NCBI RefSeq assembly: GCF_013004695.1 | Contig: NZ_JABEMG010000030.1 | Location: 1-40,302 of the forward strand | From: Promicromonospora citrea | GTDB taxonomy: Bacteria; Actinomycetota; Actinomycetes; Actinomycetales; Cellulomonadaceae | DNA length: 40,302 bases | Direction: 5' to 3' | Part shown: positions 1 through 8,168 of the stretch, one piece after another | Layout of the letters: the number at the start of each line of letters is the position of its first letter | Position numbering within the stretch: the stretch's first letter is position 1 | Notes under the pieces: generated by a model | The model's database searches: none | What the model was told of the DNA's origin: nothing | Seen by the model: the letters and a program-made list of their open reading frames with translations, nothing else | Translations under genes and position numbers: made by a program

Positions 1-1
1 G

Positions 2-844
2 GGCCCGGTGCCGCTCGGGCGGCAGCTCGGCCGGCGGGTCGGCGGCCTGCTGGCCCCGTGGTACGCGGAGGCGGGGGTCACCCTGCTCACGGACACCGCC
101 GTCGACCAGGTGCTCCCGGCACCCGACGGCGCCCGCACCGTGCTGGCCGACGGGCGCACGCTCGACGGCGACCTCGTGCTCGCGGCGGTGGGCGCGCGGC
201 CGGCGTCGGGCTGGCTGGCGGGCTCGCTGCCGCTCGAGTCCAACGGCGGCCTGCGGGTCAACCGCGCCGGGCGGTTCATGGGCCTGCACGCCCCGACCGA
301 CCCGGCGGGCCACCTGCACCTCGACGCCCTGCGCCGGGTGTGGGCGGTCGGCGACGTCGCGACGCGCGAGCACCCGGTGTTCGGGCCGGTCCCGGGCGGC
401 CACTGGTCCGCGGCGCTGCACGACCCCGAGCCCACGGTCCGTGCCCTGCTGGGCCTCGACGAGCGCGCGGCCGAGCCCGAGCACGTGCGCGCCCGCCTGG
501 GGCTCGCGCCCGTGGCCACGCACGCGCCGTACGTCTTCTCGCAGCAGCTCGGGCACGACCTGGCGCTGTTCGGCGTGCCGTCCCCGTTCGACGAGGTGGT
601 GCTGCGCGGCGACCCGGCGTCGGCGGGCGGCTGGGCCGTGCTCTACCTCGAGCAGGCCCTCGACCGGCACCCGCGGCAGACGGCGGACGGCCACCGGGTG
701 GCGACCGTGCGCGCCGTCCTGCTCGTCGACTCGCCGCGCGAGGTGGGCCAGGTGCGCAAGCTGATGAACCGGGCGGTGCCGCTCCAGGTCGACCTGGAGC
801 GGGCGCTCGACCCGGCGGCCAAGTTCAAGGACGCGGTGGTCTGA
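2..844 (+). CDS. FAD/NAD(P)-dependent oxidoreductase, C-terminal part (cut by left edge)
   Basis: The frame is open to the left edge, so the GTG at 8 is probably internal and the N-terminal FAD-binding half is missing. The visible part has the end of an NAD(P)-binding domain (GVTLLTDTAVDQVLP, then LADGRTLDGDLVLAAVGARP) and the second FAD-contact motif WAVGDVA. It closes with a C-terminal domain (LALFGVPSPFDEVVLRGDP, GGWAVLYLEQ) like that of ferredoxin/rubredoxin reductases of the BphA4 type. Such enzymes pass electrons from NAD(P)H to a small redox protein; the partner is not in the window. The gene is convergent with purH, 52 bases away. The fold assignment is firm, the substrate is unknown. 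Confidence 0.8.
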   Translation, partial: GPVPLGRQLGRRVGGLLAPWYAEAGVTLLTDTAVDQVLPAPDGARTVLADGRTLDGDLVLAAVGARPASGWLAGSLPLESNGGLRVNRAGRFMGLHAPTDPAGHLHLDALRRVWAVGDVATREHPVFGPVPGGHWSAALHDPEPTVRALLGLDERAAEPEHVRARLGLAPVATHAPYVFSQQLGHDLALFGVPSPFDEVVLRGDPASAGGWAVLYLEQALDRHPRQTADGHRVATVRAVLLVDSPREVGQVRKLMNRAVPLQVDLERALDPAAKFKDAVV

Positions 845-884
845 ACCTGGCCGCCGGGGCTGCCTCGGAGCCCGAGCCGCCTCG

Positions 885-910
885 GTGCGCGAAGTCTCAG
901 TGCGCGAAGT
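885..910. repeat. 11-bp direct duplication around the purH stop codon
   Basis: GTGCGCGAAGT occurs at 885-895 and again at 900-910, exactly 15 bases apart. Read on the minus strand the right copy encodes the PurH C-terminus FAH and the left copy repeats FAH in frame just after the TGA. It looks like a small tandem duplication that the stop codon now splits. Confidence 0.7.
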
Positions 911-2549
911 GCCGCGTGCCCGTGAGGTACATCGTGATGCCCGCGGCCTCGGCCGCCTTGACGACCTCCTCGTCGCGGATCGACCCGCCCGGCTGCACGA
1001 CGGCGGTCACGCCGGCGTCGAGCAGCACCTGCAGACCGTCGGCGAACGGGAAGAACGCGTCCGACGCCGCCACGGCGCCCCGCGCGCGCTCGACCGGGCC
1101 CGACTCGCCCTCGGCGAGCGTGTTGGCGCGCTCGACCGACAGCCGGCACGAGTCCACGCGATTGACCTGGCCCATGCCGATGCCGACGGCCGCGCCGTCC
1201 TTGGCCAGCAGGATCGCGTTCGACTTCGCGGCCCGCACGGCCTTCCACGCGAACGCGAGGTCGGCGAGCACCTCGGGCGACGCGGCCTCGCCGGTGGCCA
1301 GCGTCCAGCTCGCCGGGTCGTCGCCGTCGGCCTGGAAGCGGTCGGTCGCCTGCACGAGCAGGCCACCGGAGATCGGCCGGGTCTCCACCGGGGCCGACGG
1401 CGCCTGCGGCACCACGAGCAGGCGCAGGTTCTTCTTGGCCCGGAGGATCTCGAGCGCCTCGGGCTCGAAGGCCGGGGCGACGACGACCTCGGTGAACACC
1501 GGCGCGATCTGCCGTGCCGCCGCGGCGGTCACCGTGCGGTTGGCCGCGATGACACCGCCGTAGGCGCTCACCGGGTCCGTCGCGTGCGCCTTGGCGTGCG
1601 CGGCGGCGACGTCCTCGCCGACGGCGATGCCGCACGGGTTGGCGTGCTTGATGATCGCGACCGCGGGCTCCTCGTGGTCCCAGGCGGCGCGCCACGCGGC
1701 GTCGGCGTCGACGTAGTTGTTGTAGCTCATCGCCTTGCCGTGGAGCTGCTCGGCCTGCGCGAGCCCGGAGGCGCCGTCGCCGCGCGTGTACAGGGCGGCG
1801 CGCTGGTGCGGGTTCTCGCCGTAGCGCAGCACGTCGGCGCGCTCCCAGGTGCCGCCCATCCAGGCGGGGAACCCGGTCGAGACGGGCCCGTCGGCGCCGT
1901 CCACGACGTCGGTCGGCGACACGACGGAGCCCATCCAGGACGCCACCGCGACGTCGTACGTCGCGGTGTGCACGAACGCGGCGGCCGCGAGCGCCTTGCG
2001 CTGGGCGTACGTGAAGCCCCCGGCGCGGACGGCGGTCACGACGTCGTCGTACCGCGCGGGGTCGACGACGACGGCGACCGACGGGTGGTTCTTCGCCGCG
2101 GCGCGGACCATGGACGGTCCGCCGATGTCGATCTGCTCGACGACGGCGTCCGGCCCGGCGCCCGACGCGACGGTCGCGGCGAACGGGTAGAGGTTGACGA
2201 CGACGAGCTCGAACGGCGCGATGTCGAGCTGCGCGAGCTGGTCGAGGTGGTCCTGCTTGCGGGTGTCCGCGAGGATGCCGGCGTGCACGCGAGGGTGCAG
2301 CGTCTTGACGCGGCCCTCCAGGCACTCGGGGAAGCCCGTGAGCTCGTCGACGGGGGTGACGGGGATGCCCGCGTCGGCGATCCGCGACGCGGTGGAGCCG
2401 GTGGAGACGAGCTCGACACCGGCCTCGTGCAGCGCGGTGGCGAGCTCGACCAGGCCGGTCTTGTCGTAGACGCTGAGCAGCGCGCGCCGCACGGGGCGCT
2501 GCGAGTCGTCGGTGAGCTGGACGTCAGGGGTGGACGGGGCGCCGGACAT
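897..2549 (-). CDS. purH: Bifunctional AICAR formyltransferase / IMP cyclohydrolase
   Basis: Catalyses the last two steps of IMP synthesis in the cytoplasm. It has 550 residues, normal for the family. The N-terminal MGS-like cyclohydrolase domain (about 25-170) shows [14 protein letters not shown] and [16 protein letters not shown]. The C-terminal AICAR transformylase domain (about 180-550) shows LRYGENPHQ and IIKHANPCG, whose Lys301-His302 is the catalytic pair, and ends in the usual RHFAH. I chose the ATG at 2549 because GAGGAG lies 7 bases before it; the in-frame start at 2591 would run into the riboswitch. The gene has its own promoter and a ZTP riboswitch leader, so it can respond to its substrate AICAR/ZMP independently of purN, from which it is separated by about 3.3 kb of inserted genes. 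Confidence 0.98.
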   Translation of the reverse strand: MSGAPSTPDVQLTDDSQRPVRRALLSVYDKTGLVELATALHEAGVELVSTGSTASRIADAGIPVTPVDELTGFPECLEGRVKTLHPRVHAGILADTRKQDHLDQLAQLDIAPFELVVVNLYPFAATVASGAGPDAVVEQIDIGGPSMVRAAAKNHPSVAVVVDPARYDDVVTAVRAGGFTYAQRKALAAAAFVHTATYDVAVASWMGSVVSPTDVVDGADGPVSTGFPAWMGGTWERADVLRYGENPHQRAALYTRGDGASGLAQAEQLHGKAMSYNNYVDADAAWRAAWDHEEPAVAIIKHANPCGIAVGEDVAAAHAKAHATDPVSAYGGVIAANRTVTAAAARQIAPVFTEVVVAPAFEPEALEILRAKKNLRLLVVPQAPSAPVETRPISGGLLVQATDRFQADGDDPASWTLATGEAASPEVLADLAFAWKAVRAAKSNAILLAKDGAAVGIGMGQVNRVDSCRLSVERANTLAEGESGPVERARGAVAASDAFFPFADGLQVLLDAGVTAVVQPGGSIRDEEVVKAAEAAGITMYLTGTRHFAH

Positions 2550-2584
2550 GGCGGTTCTCCTCGGAGGTAGCTTCGCGGAAAACC

Positions 2585-2663
2585 CTGGCACCCAGGCGGG
2601 CGGCGCGCATCACGGGTCGCTCGGCCGCTCCCCGGTGGTGCACCACCCTCGCCAGTCACGGCC
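2585..2663 (-). promoter_or_regulatory. ZTP (pfl-type) riboswitch in the purH leader
   Basis: On the minus strand the three conserved blocks of the ZTP aptamer appear in order: GTGACTGGCG (2659-2650), ACCACCGGGGAGCG (2639-2626) and CCGCCTGGGTGCC (2599-2587). A GGTGG/CCACC hairpin closes between the first two blocks. The class binds ZMP/ZTP, the AICAR nucleotides that are PurH substrates, and is known upstream of purH and folate genes. The last block can also form CCTGG-GTG-CCAGG followed by GTTTT, a possible terminator-like alternative fold overlapping the aptamer. The predicted transcript starts at the aptamer edge. Confidence 0.88.
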
Positions 2664-2669
2664 GGGGGC

Positions 2670-2675
2670 AGTCTA
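2670..2675 (-). promoter_or_regulatory. purH -10 element
   Basis: TAGACT on the minus strand fits TANNNT and would start transcription near 2663, directly at the first helix of the riboswitch. The agreement between the predicted start site and the aptamer edge supports both calls. No good -35 is visible. Confidence 0.55.
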
Positions 2676-2725
2676 GCGGGCGACGGGTCGGGGCCGCCGG
2701 GCCGTCCGCCCGACGGCCCCCGGCG

Positions 2726-3769
2726 TCACGCGGCCGGCAGGTCGGAGAGGTCGAGCACGAACCGGTAGCGCACGTCGTTCGCGGCGAGCCGGCGCAGCGC
2801 CGTCGACACCTGCGCCGAGGGCAGCACCTCGACGTCGGCGGTGATGCCGCGCTCGCCGCAGAAGTCGAGGAGCTCCTGCGTGCGCGGGCGCCCACCGCTG
2901 CCTGCCGAGGCGAGGCTCTTGCGGCCGATGAGCAGGTCGAGGGTCTCGAGCTCGACGGGCCCGAGCCAGCCGAGCGACACGAGGGTGCCGTCCAGGGCGA
3001 CGAGCCGCAGCAGCTGCCCGAGGTCGTGCCGCGCCGAGATGGTGTCGAGGAGCAGGTCGATCGTGCCGGCGGCGCGGGCGAGGTCGGCGTCGTCGGTGGT
3101 GACCACGACGTCGTCGGCCCCGAGGGCGCGGGCGTCGTCCGCCTTTCCGGGCGTGCGGGTGAGCACGACGACGCGTGCGCCCAGCGCGGCGGCGAGCCGC
3201 ACCGCGAGGTGCCCGAGCCCCCCGAGCCCGGCCACGCCGACGGTCATGCCCGGCCCGGCAGCCCACCGGCGCAGCGGCTCCCAGACGGTGACCCCGGCGC
3301 AGAGCAGCGGGGCCACGGCCGCCGGGTCGAGGTTCGTGGGCCGGTGGTAGACGAAGTCCTCGCGCGCCACGTACTCGCCCGAGTACCCGCCGAGGGTCGT
3401 CGACCCGTCGTGCCGGTCACGGCCGCCGTAGGTCAGCGTCGGGAACTCCTCGCAGAAGTTCTCCTGCCCCGCGCGGCACATGGCGCACGTGCCGCACGAG
3501 TCGACGATGTTCCCGACGGCGACCTGGTCGCCGACGACGAACCGGGTCACGGCGTCGCCGACGCCGACGACCTCGCCGACGAACTCGTGGCCCGGGACGA
3601 GCAGCCCGTCACCCTCGTGGGCGTGCAGGGAGGACACGTCGGTGTAGCAGACGCCGCAGTACGTGACGCGGACCGCGACGTCGTCCGGGCGCAGGTCCCG
3701 GCGCTCGACGGTGCGGAGCGTGAGCTCCTCCTCGGAACCCTGTGCGCCGTAGGCGCTGGTGGTGCGCAA
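2726..3769 (-). CDS. Zinc-dependent alcohol dehydrogenase (CAD/YahK-like MDR family)
   Basis: Cytoplasmic NAD(P)-dependent alcohol/aldehyde oxidoreductase of 347 residues. Catalytic zinc ligands are visible at Cys41 (CGVCYTD), His61-Glu62 (GHE) and Cys157 (LLCAGVTVW). The structural zinc is held by Cys92, Cys95, Cys98 and Cys106. The nucleotide fold shows GVAGLGGLGHLA at about 178-189. I chose the TTG at 3769: GAGGGAG lies 6 bases upstream and the codon before it (GTC) cannot initiate. The long in-frame extension upstream crosses the operator and the TetR gene and is not coding. The gene is divergent from the TetR regulator and the palindromic operator sits in its leader, so repression by that TetR with relief by a substrate-like effector is likely. 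The physiological substrate cannot be told. Confidence 0.92.
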   Translation of the reverse strand: MRTTSAYGAQGSEEELTLRTVERRDLRPDDVAVRVTYCGVCYTDVSSLHAHEGDGLLVPGHEFVGEVVGVGDAVTRFVVGDQVAVGNIVDSCGTCAMCRAGQENFCEEFPTLTYGGRDRHDGSTTLGGYSGEYVAREDFVYHRPTNLDPAAVAPLLCAGVTVWEPLRRWAAGPGMTVGVAGLGGLGHLAVRLAAALGARVVVLTRTPGKADDARALGADDVVVTTDDADLARAAGTIDLLLDTISARHDLGQLLRLVALDGTLVSLGWLGPVELETLDLLIGRKSLASAGSGGRPRTQELLDFCGERGITADVEVLPSAQVSTALRRLAANDVRYRFVLDLSDLPAA

Positions 3770-3785
3770 GACTGACTCCCTCAAA

Positions 3786-3809
3786 CAAACAGACTGTTCT
3801 GTCTGTTTG
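3786..3809. promoter_or_regulatory. TetR-type operator between ADH and TetR genes
   Basis: A palindrome with 9-base perfect arms CAAACAGAC and GTCTGTTTG around TGTTCT. It lies between the ADH -10 box and its start codon and covers the predicted ADH transcription start, so a bound repressor would block that gene directly. It is about 57-80 bases upstream of the TetR start, so autorepression would be weaker or indirect. Confidence 0.8.
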
Positions 3810-3810
3810 G

Positions 3811-3816
3811 ACACTA
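3811..3816 (-). promoter_or_regulatory. ADH -10 element
   Basis: TAGTGT on the minus strand, preceded at 18 bases by TTGCCG (3840-3835) as a plausible -35. The predicted start, about 3804, falls inside the operator. Confidence 0.5.
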
Positions 3817-3853
3817 CGGCAGCCCGGCCCCGCCCGGCAAGCGGGTCGGCGGG

Positions 3854-3859
3854 TATCCT
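3854..3859 (+). promoter_or_regulatory. TetR-gene -10 element (leaderless)
   Basis: TATCCT ends 6 bases before the GTG start at 3866 and no Shine-Dalgarno is present, so a leaderless transcript is expected. Confidence 0.55.
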
Positions 3860-3865
3860 CGCCAC

Positions 3866-4456
3866 GTGCCCGACAGGAAGCCCCCGACCGCTCGCGGCGC
3901 GGCGACGTGGCACCGCATCCTCGAGGCCGCGTACGCCGAGTTCGCCCAGTTCGGGTTCGCCGGCGCCCGGATCGAGCGGATCACGAGCGCCGCCCGCACC
4001 AACAAGGCGCAGCTCTACGGCTACTTCGGCACCAAGGACGCCCTCTTCGACGCCGTGCTCGCCGAGTCGTTCCGGCAGATCATCGACCTCGCCACGATCG
4101 ACGCGTACGACCTGCCCGGCTGGGCGGTGCGCCTCTACGACGAGTACCTCGCGCACCCCGACATCGTGCGGCTGGCGACCTGGACCCGGCTCGAGCGCCG
4201 CCCGCAGGGCTACCTCGTCGACGAGTCCGACCGGCAGGACGCCGAGAAGCTGGCCGCCATCGCCGCCGCCCAGGAGGCCGGCGTCGTGCGCGAGGGCGAC
4301 CCCTTCGACGTCATGACCCTGGTGATCTCGATGTCCATGGCCTGGTCGCCCGTGAGCACCGTGTACGCGGCGCACCCCGGCGAGGACGCGGCGGACCACG
4401 ACCGACGGCGGGCGCTCCTGCGCGACGCCGTCCGGCGGGCGGTCGCGCCATCCTGA
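3866..4456 (+). CDS. TetR/AcrR-family transcriptional regulator
   Basis: 196-residue DNA-binding repressor. The N-terminal TetR helix-turn-helix covers about 10-60: RILEAAYAEFAQFGFAGARI, ITSAARTNKAQLYGYFGTKD. The rest is the all-helical ligand/dimer domain, which is divergent and does not reveal the effector. The GTG start fits both the domain start and the leaderless -10 six bases upstream. Its target is almost certainly the divergent ADH through the palindrome at 3786-3809. The 3' end faces the broken AbiEi-like gene across a large palindrome that can act as a bidirectional terminator. Confidence 0.9.
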   Translation: MPDRKPPTARGAATWHRILEAAYAEFAQFGFAGARIERITSAARTNKAQLYGYFGTKDALFDAVLAESFRQIIDLATIDAYDLPGWAVRLYDEYLAHPDIVRLATWTRLERRPQGYLVDESDRQDAEKLAAIAAAQEAGVVREGDPFDVMTLVISMSMAWSPVSTVYAAHPGEDAADHDRRRALLRDAVRRAVAPS

Positions 4457-4525
4457 GGCGCGGCCCGCCAGGCCGAGCAACGACGTGGCCCAGCCGACCG
4501 TCCGGCCGTGGATGATCCCCACCCC

Positions 4526-4589
4526 ACTTCGAACCCGACGTTTCTCGGCTTTGAGGGCCTCGAAAGCCGAGAAACGTCGGGTTCAAAGT
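4526..4589. repeat. Palindrome family P60, copy 1
   Basis: Perfect 22-base arms (4531-4552, GAACCCGACGTTTCTCGG then CTTT; 4563-4584 its complement) around a 10-base loop. The pairing continues outward to 4526/4589 with one mismatch. It lies between the converging TetR and AbiEi-like genes, and its right arm supplies the TGA of the latter. It probably works as a bidirectional terminator; relatives are at 5711-5770 and 25968-26039. Confidence 0.9.
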
Positions 4590-5643
4590 CGACCGGGCGC
4601 GATAGTCGGCACACCGAGGCGTACCGGTTTGCCGTCGTCCGGGTAGCGGCCGGGCCGCCACCCCGCGGCGCGCAACAGGGCGGCGATCTCCCCGGCCATC
4701 GACGTCCGGACATCGCGGGCGGTGAATCTCAGCAGGCGCGACCCGCCCGCCGTGACGAGGCCGTTCTGCCGCGCCCTGTCGCGGTAGACGGCGTCCGGTG
4801 CACCGTGCACCGCCGCGCCGTCGATCTCGACGAGCAGCCAGGTGCCGTCCGGTAGCAACCACGCCAGGTCGATCCGGCCCAGGTGCGCACCACCAGACCC
4901 GAGGATGTCGAGCTGGAGAGCGTCCGGCCCGATGCCGGCGTCCAGGCACGCGAGCCGTGCCCGGGACTCGAGCGGCGACTCGGCCCGCCCGTCGGCAAGC
5001 TGCCACCACGGGTGCGCAGCCTGGATACCGCGGTGGCCGCGCGCGAGGTCGTGCGCCTGGGCGAGCTCCACGGGGGTCGCGGCCCGCGTCCGCAGCAGAT
5101 CGTCCATCACCGCGACGGCGTCCTCCCGACACATCTGCCCGATGCCGAGCGACAGCGCATCGATGACACTCGCGATCTGCCAGTCCCCCGCGAACCGCGT
5201 CGCGGCCGTTGTGCTGACCGTGCGGAACGTGACGCCGTCGCGATCCCGTCGCCACCGCCCATCCGGCGGCACGACCTCGGGGCGGATCGTCCGCGGCAGT
5301 CCCTGCACCCGGTACAGAGCCAGCGCGCACAGGCCGACGGCGGTCGACCCCGGACCGCCGGCGAGCAGACCGACCCACGCCGGGCGCCGGCGCAGGTGGT
5401 CCAGCGAACCTGGCCCGACCGCTGCGACGCAGGCACGACATCCGTGTCGAACACCCCTCGGGTCACTCGGATCAGGCGGCCCTGCCGAACCAGGCGGTAC
5501 CGCCAGTCCGCGTCGACGCCGGCCTCGTCCAATTGCCTGCCGGAGACGAGCCGCTCCTGCCGGGAAGCGATGATGTCCACCGTGACCGGCAGAGGCTTGA
5601 GGGGACGCACCGCCCTAGTGTGGCGCCCATCAGCCACCATCAC
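4583..5643 (-). pseudogene. AbiEi-like winged-helix + DUF559 (Vsr-like) protein, frameshifted
   Basis: The 5' part (start about 5643) encodes the N-terminal AbiEi-type domain: VDIIASRQERLVSGRQLDEA, WRYRLVRQGRLIRVTRGVFD. From about 5414 downstream the continuation is in another frame: SLDHLRRRPAWVGLLAGGPG, then a DUF559 C-terminus with SPLESRARL, RIDLAWLLPDGTWLLVEIDG and YRDRARQN, the PD-(D/E)XK-like core. One extra base in the CCC run at 5414-5416 (GGG on the coding strand) would join the two parts. It is either a real pseudogene or an assembly error. No AbiEii toxin is adjacent. The gene is bracketed by palindrome copies 1 and 2, and its stop codon lies in copy 1. The start is uncertain (GTG 5643 or ATG 5640). 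Confidence 0.75.
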
Positions 5644-5710
5644 CCATCAAGAGCACCGCCCTGTGGACAACCGCCTCCAGCACGCGTCGAGCACCGCACA
5701 CCGACCCACT

Positions 5711-5770
5711 TTTGAACCCGATGTTTCTCGGCTTTGAAGGCACCCAAAGCCGAGCAACATCGGGTTCAAA
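5711..5770. repeat. Palindrome family P60, copy 2
   Basis: 25-base arms (5711-5735 and 5746-5770) with one mismatch around a 10-base loop. It has the same core as copy 1, but the C-G pair of copy 1 (4539/4576) is a T-A pair here (5722/5759), so pairing is kept while sequence changes. It sits downstream of purN and upstream of the broken AbiEi-like gene and is a probable purN terminator. Confidence 0.9.
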
Positions 5771-5804
5771 GACGAGGAGGAGGGACGGCGAGCAACGCCC
5801 GCGG

Positions 5805-6449
5805 TCAGCGGCCGATCGTGGCTCGGCGGCCCGTGACGTAGAGGCCCTCGCGGGCGACGCGGCCGACCGTCTCCACCAGCAGGGCGCGCTCGGCGACCTT
5901 GATGCGCTCGGTGAGGGTCGGCTCGTCGTCGCCGTCCTGCACGGGGACCGCCACCTGGGCGAGGATCGGGCCGGTGTCGACGCCGTCGTCGACCAGGTGG
6001 ACCGTGCAGCCGGTGACCTTGACGCCGTGGGCGAGAGCGTCGCGGACGCCTTGCGCGCCCGGGAAGCTCGGCAGCAGCGCGGGGTGCGTGTTGATCATGC
6101 GGCCCTCGAAGCGCCGCACGACCTCGGGCGCCAGGATGCGCATGAACCCTGCCAGGACCACGTAGTCGGGCTGGAACACCGAGACCGCCTCGAGCACACC
6201 GGCGTTCCAGGCCGTGCGGTCCTCGAAGTCCTTCATGGCGACGACGGCGGACGCGACGCCGGCGTCCCGCGCCAGGTCGAGCGCTCCGGCGTCGGGCCGG
6301 TCCGAGACGACGCCGACGACGCGCGCGCCGTAGGCCGGGTCGCCGTGCGCCGCGAGGAGGGCCGCGAGATTGGAGCCGCCGCCCGAGGCGAGGACCACGA
6401 GGCGCTTGGCGGAGCTGGACTCGACGGAGTGACCGGAGGGCGTCTGCAC
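5805..6449 (-). CDS. purN: Phosphoribosylglycinamide formyltransferase (GART)
   Basis: Transfers the formyl group of 10-formyl-THF to GAR in purine synthesis. 214 residues, single Rossmann-like domain. VLASGGGSNLAALL (about 19-32) binds the GAR phosphate, AGFMRIL the folate. Catalytic Asn120 and His122 lie in MINTHPALLP, and Asp158 in DGVDTGP keeps the 36-residue spacing to the His known from E. coli. I chose the GTG at 6449: TAGGCT lies 7 bases upstream, consistent with a leaderless message, and the longer in-frame extension is Arg/Pro-rich and unlike the family. perM ends 120 bases upstream; in Mycobacterium purN directly precedes purH, but here about 3.3 kb of foreign genes separate the two. 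Confidence 0.95.
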   Translation of the reverse strand: MQTPSGHSVESSSAKRLVVLASGGGSNLAALLAAHGDPAYGARVVGVVSDRPDAGALDLARDAGVASAVVAMKDFEDRTAWNAGVLEAVSVFQPDYVVLAGFMRILAPEVVRRFEGRMINTHPALLPSFPGAQGVRDALAHGVKVTGCTVHLVDDGVDTGPILAQVAVPVQDGDDEPTLTERIKVAERALLVETVGRVAREGLYVTGRRATIGR

Positions 6450-6456
6450 GGCGAAC

Positions 6457-6462
6457 AGCCTA
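6457..6462 (-). promoter_or_regulatory. purN -10 element (leaderless)
   Basis: TAGGCT on the minus strand ends 7 bases before the GTG start; no Shine-Dalgarno is present. It implies purN can be transcribed independently of perM. Confidence 0.5.
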
Positions 6463-6569
6463 CGTCGTCGGGGCCCGTGGTCTCCGGCGCCGACCGGGCC
6501 GACCTCCACGCCGACGGCTCGGTCCGGCGTCGACGGAGAGCTGACCGCCGGGCGGCCGGGCCGGCGGGG

Positions 6570-8168
6570 TCAGTCGGCGTGCGCCTCGTCGGCTCCCGCC
6601 GCGACGTCCGGGGCGGCCGAGCCGCTTCCCCCCTCGTCCAGCGCGGCCAACCCGGGAGCCTCGTCGGCGCCCGGCGTCCGGTCCGACGCCGCGCCCTCCG
6701 CATCGCCCCCGCCCCCGCCCGGTCCCGCGGCGCGCCCGCCCGGCCCTGCACCGTCGGCGGCCCCGTCCGGCTCCCCGCCGTCAGCGGCGCCGAACAGGCC
6801 CCCGACGCCGACGGTGTGCCGCGCGTCCTCCGCGCGGTCCCGCACGCGCTCGAGCACACCCGAGGCGTCCACCTTGGCGCCGACCAGCACCGCGACGGCC
6901 CCTGCGACCACCTCCCCGGCGATGAGCCCCGCGGACGCCAGCGGGTTCGCGCCGACCTCCGACAACCGCCCCGGCCCGCCCGCACCCGCGGCGACCCACT
7001 GCCCGGCCAGCATGAGCACGCCGGGCGTGAGGAGCACGCCGGCGAGCACCCAGGCGACGTCGGGCCAGCGCACCAGCTCCGGCTCGAGGCGCCGCCACGC
7101 GAACAGCCCGGCCGCGACACCGCACGCGACCACGAGCACCGGCGCCCACGCGCTGACCGCGTTGGCCCAGTCCTCGCCCGGCAGCGCGCCGAGGATCGGG
7201 ATCGCCGGGAGGGGTCCGGAGATCGTGCCGAACGGCGTGAAGCTCGTGCCCTCGCCGACCGCGAAGCCCGCCCCGGCGAGCCAGGAGGCCGCCCAGAGCA
7301 CCAGGTTGGGCAGCAGCGCGAGCTGCGCCACGGCGAACACGATGCCGCCGGTCCAGCCGGGTTCGAGGGCGGTGATGATGTCGGACGACGTCGCCCGGCC
7401 CGCCACCGCCCACGCCACGACGAGCAGGGCCGACGCGCCCACGAGCAGCGCCGTCGCCAGCGTCCCGGCACGCAGGCCGAGCCGGAGCGTCGCGGGGACG
7501 AGGTCCCGGCCCGTGCGGCGCAGGGCGAAGGCCTCCGCGCGCTCGCCCAGGGTGCCGGGTCCCGGCGCACCGGGGCGGGCGAGGAGCCCCAGGCCGGTGC
7601 CGAGCCCGCCCAGGACCAGCCCGCCGACGGCCGCGAGGGCGAGCGACCAGCCGGGCGCGCTGCCGGCGAGGAGAGCGACGCCCGTCGTGCCCGCCGCGTA
7701 CGCGAGCGTGCCTGCGGCCCAGCAGCGCAAGGTCGTCACCGCGAACCGCTTGGCCGACGCGTAGACGGTGAACAGCGCGAGCACCGCGATGCCGAGCGGG
7801 GCGAGGGAGACGGTGACGTCGTCGGCGGTGAGCGGCACGCCGTGCCCGAGGAGCCACAGGCCCGCGGCGATCTCGACGGCGGAGCGGACCTGCACGGCGT
7901 CCGCGGCGCCGTCGGCGGGGGCGGCCTGGGCCGCCGTCCCGACGAGGTAGGCGACGACGGCCGGCAGCACCACGACGGCGAGGGACAGCACGAGCGCCTG
8001 CGCCGACGCGAGGACGCCGGTGACGAGCTGGGCGAGGGGCGACGGCCCGGCCGGCGGGGCGGGCTCGTCGACCAGCCGGCTCCGCCGGGCGGCCGGCCTG
8101 CTCGCCGGACGGCTCGTCCGGGCGCCCGGGGCGCGAGGGGCGGTGGTCGGTCGGGGTGGCGCACTCAC
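6570..8168 (-). CDS. perM: PerM-like polytopic membrane protein (DUF6350)
   Basis: 532 residues. A Pro/Ala/Arg-rich cytoplasmic N-terminus (1-40) is followed by roughly nine to ten hydrophobic segments between about 45 and 430 (for example LVLSLAVVVLPAVVAYLVG and APLGIAVLALFTVYA). It ends in a long low-complexity Gly/Ala/Asp-rich tail. PerM of Mycobacterium is an inner-membrane protein linked to cell division and persistence, and lies between sucCD and purN as here; the name rests on that synteny and topology. The start is the GTG at 8168, with GAGG only 2 bases away, so the start or its translation mode is not secure. The C-terminal acidic tail is probably disordered. Confidence 0.75.
   Translation of the reverse strand: MSAPPRPTTAPRAPGARTSRPASRPAARRSRLVDEPAPPAGPSPLAQLVTGVLASAQALVLSLAVVVLPAVVAYLVGTAAQAAPADGAADAVQVRSAVEIAAGLWLLGHGVPLTADDVTVSLAPLGIAVLALFTVYASAKRFAVTTLRCWAAGTLAYAAGTTGVALLAGSAPGWSLALAAVGGLVLGGLGTGLGLLARPGAPGPGTLGERAEAFALRRTGRDLVPATLRLGLRAGTLATALLVGASALLVVAWAVAGRATSSDIITALEPGWTGGIVFAVAQLALLPNLVLWAASWLAGAGFAVGEGTSFTPFGTISGPLPAIPILGALPGEDWANAVSAWAPVLVVACGVAAGLFAWRRLEPELVRWPDVAWVLAGVLLTPGVLMLAGQWVAAGAGGPGRLSEVGANPLASAGLIAGEVVAGAVAVLVGAKVDASGVLERVRDRAEDARHTVGVGGLFGAADGGEPDGAADGAGPGGRAAGPGGGGGDAEGAASDRTPGADEAPGLAALDEGGSGSAAPDVAAGADEAHAD

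Noticed and set aside
643-2325. Long minus-strand frame over the oxidoreductase and purH
   Set aside because: Arg-rich out-of-frame reading of purH with no family features.
2726-4522. 598-codon ADH with an N-terminal extension
   Set aside because: The extension is antisense to the TetR gene and passes through the operator; zinc-ADH length and SD support TTG at 3769.
4583-5643. Functional AbiE toxin-antitoxin system
   Set aside because: Only an AbiEi-like domain fused to DUF559 is present, it is frameshifted, and no AbiEii nucleotidyltransferase toxin is next to it.
3766-5804. Integrated element with att sites in the purN-purH gap
   Set aside because: No integrase, tRNA or direct repeats at the borders; only the palindromes suggest mobility.
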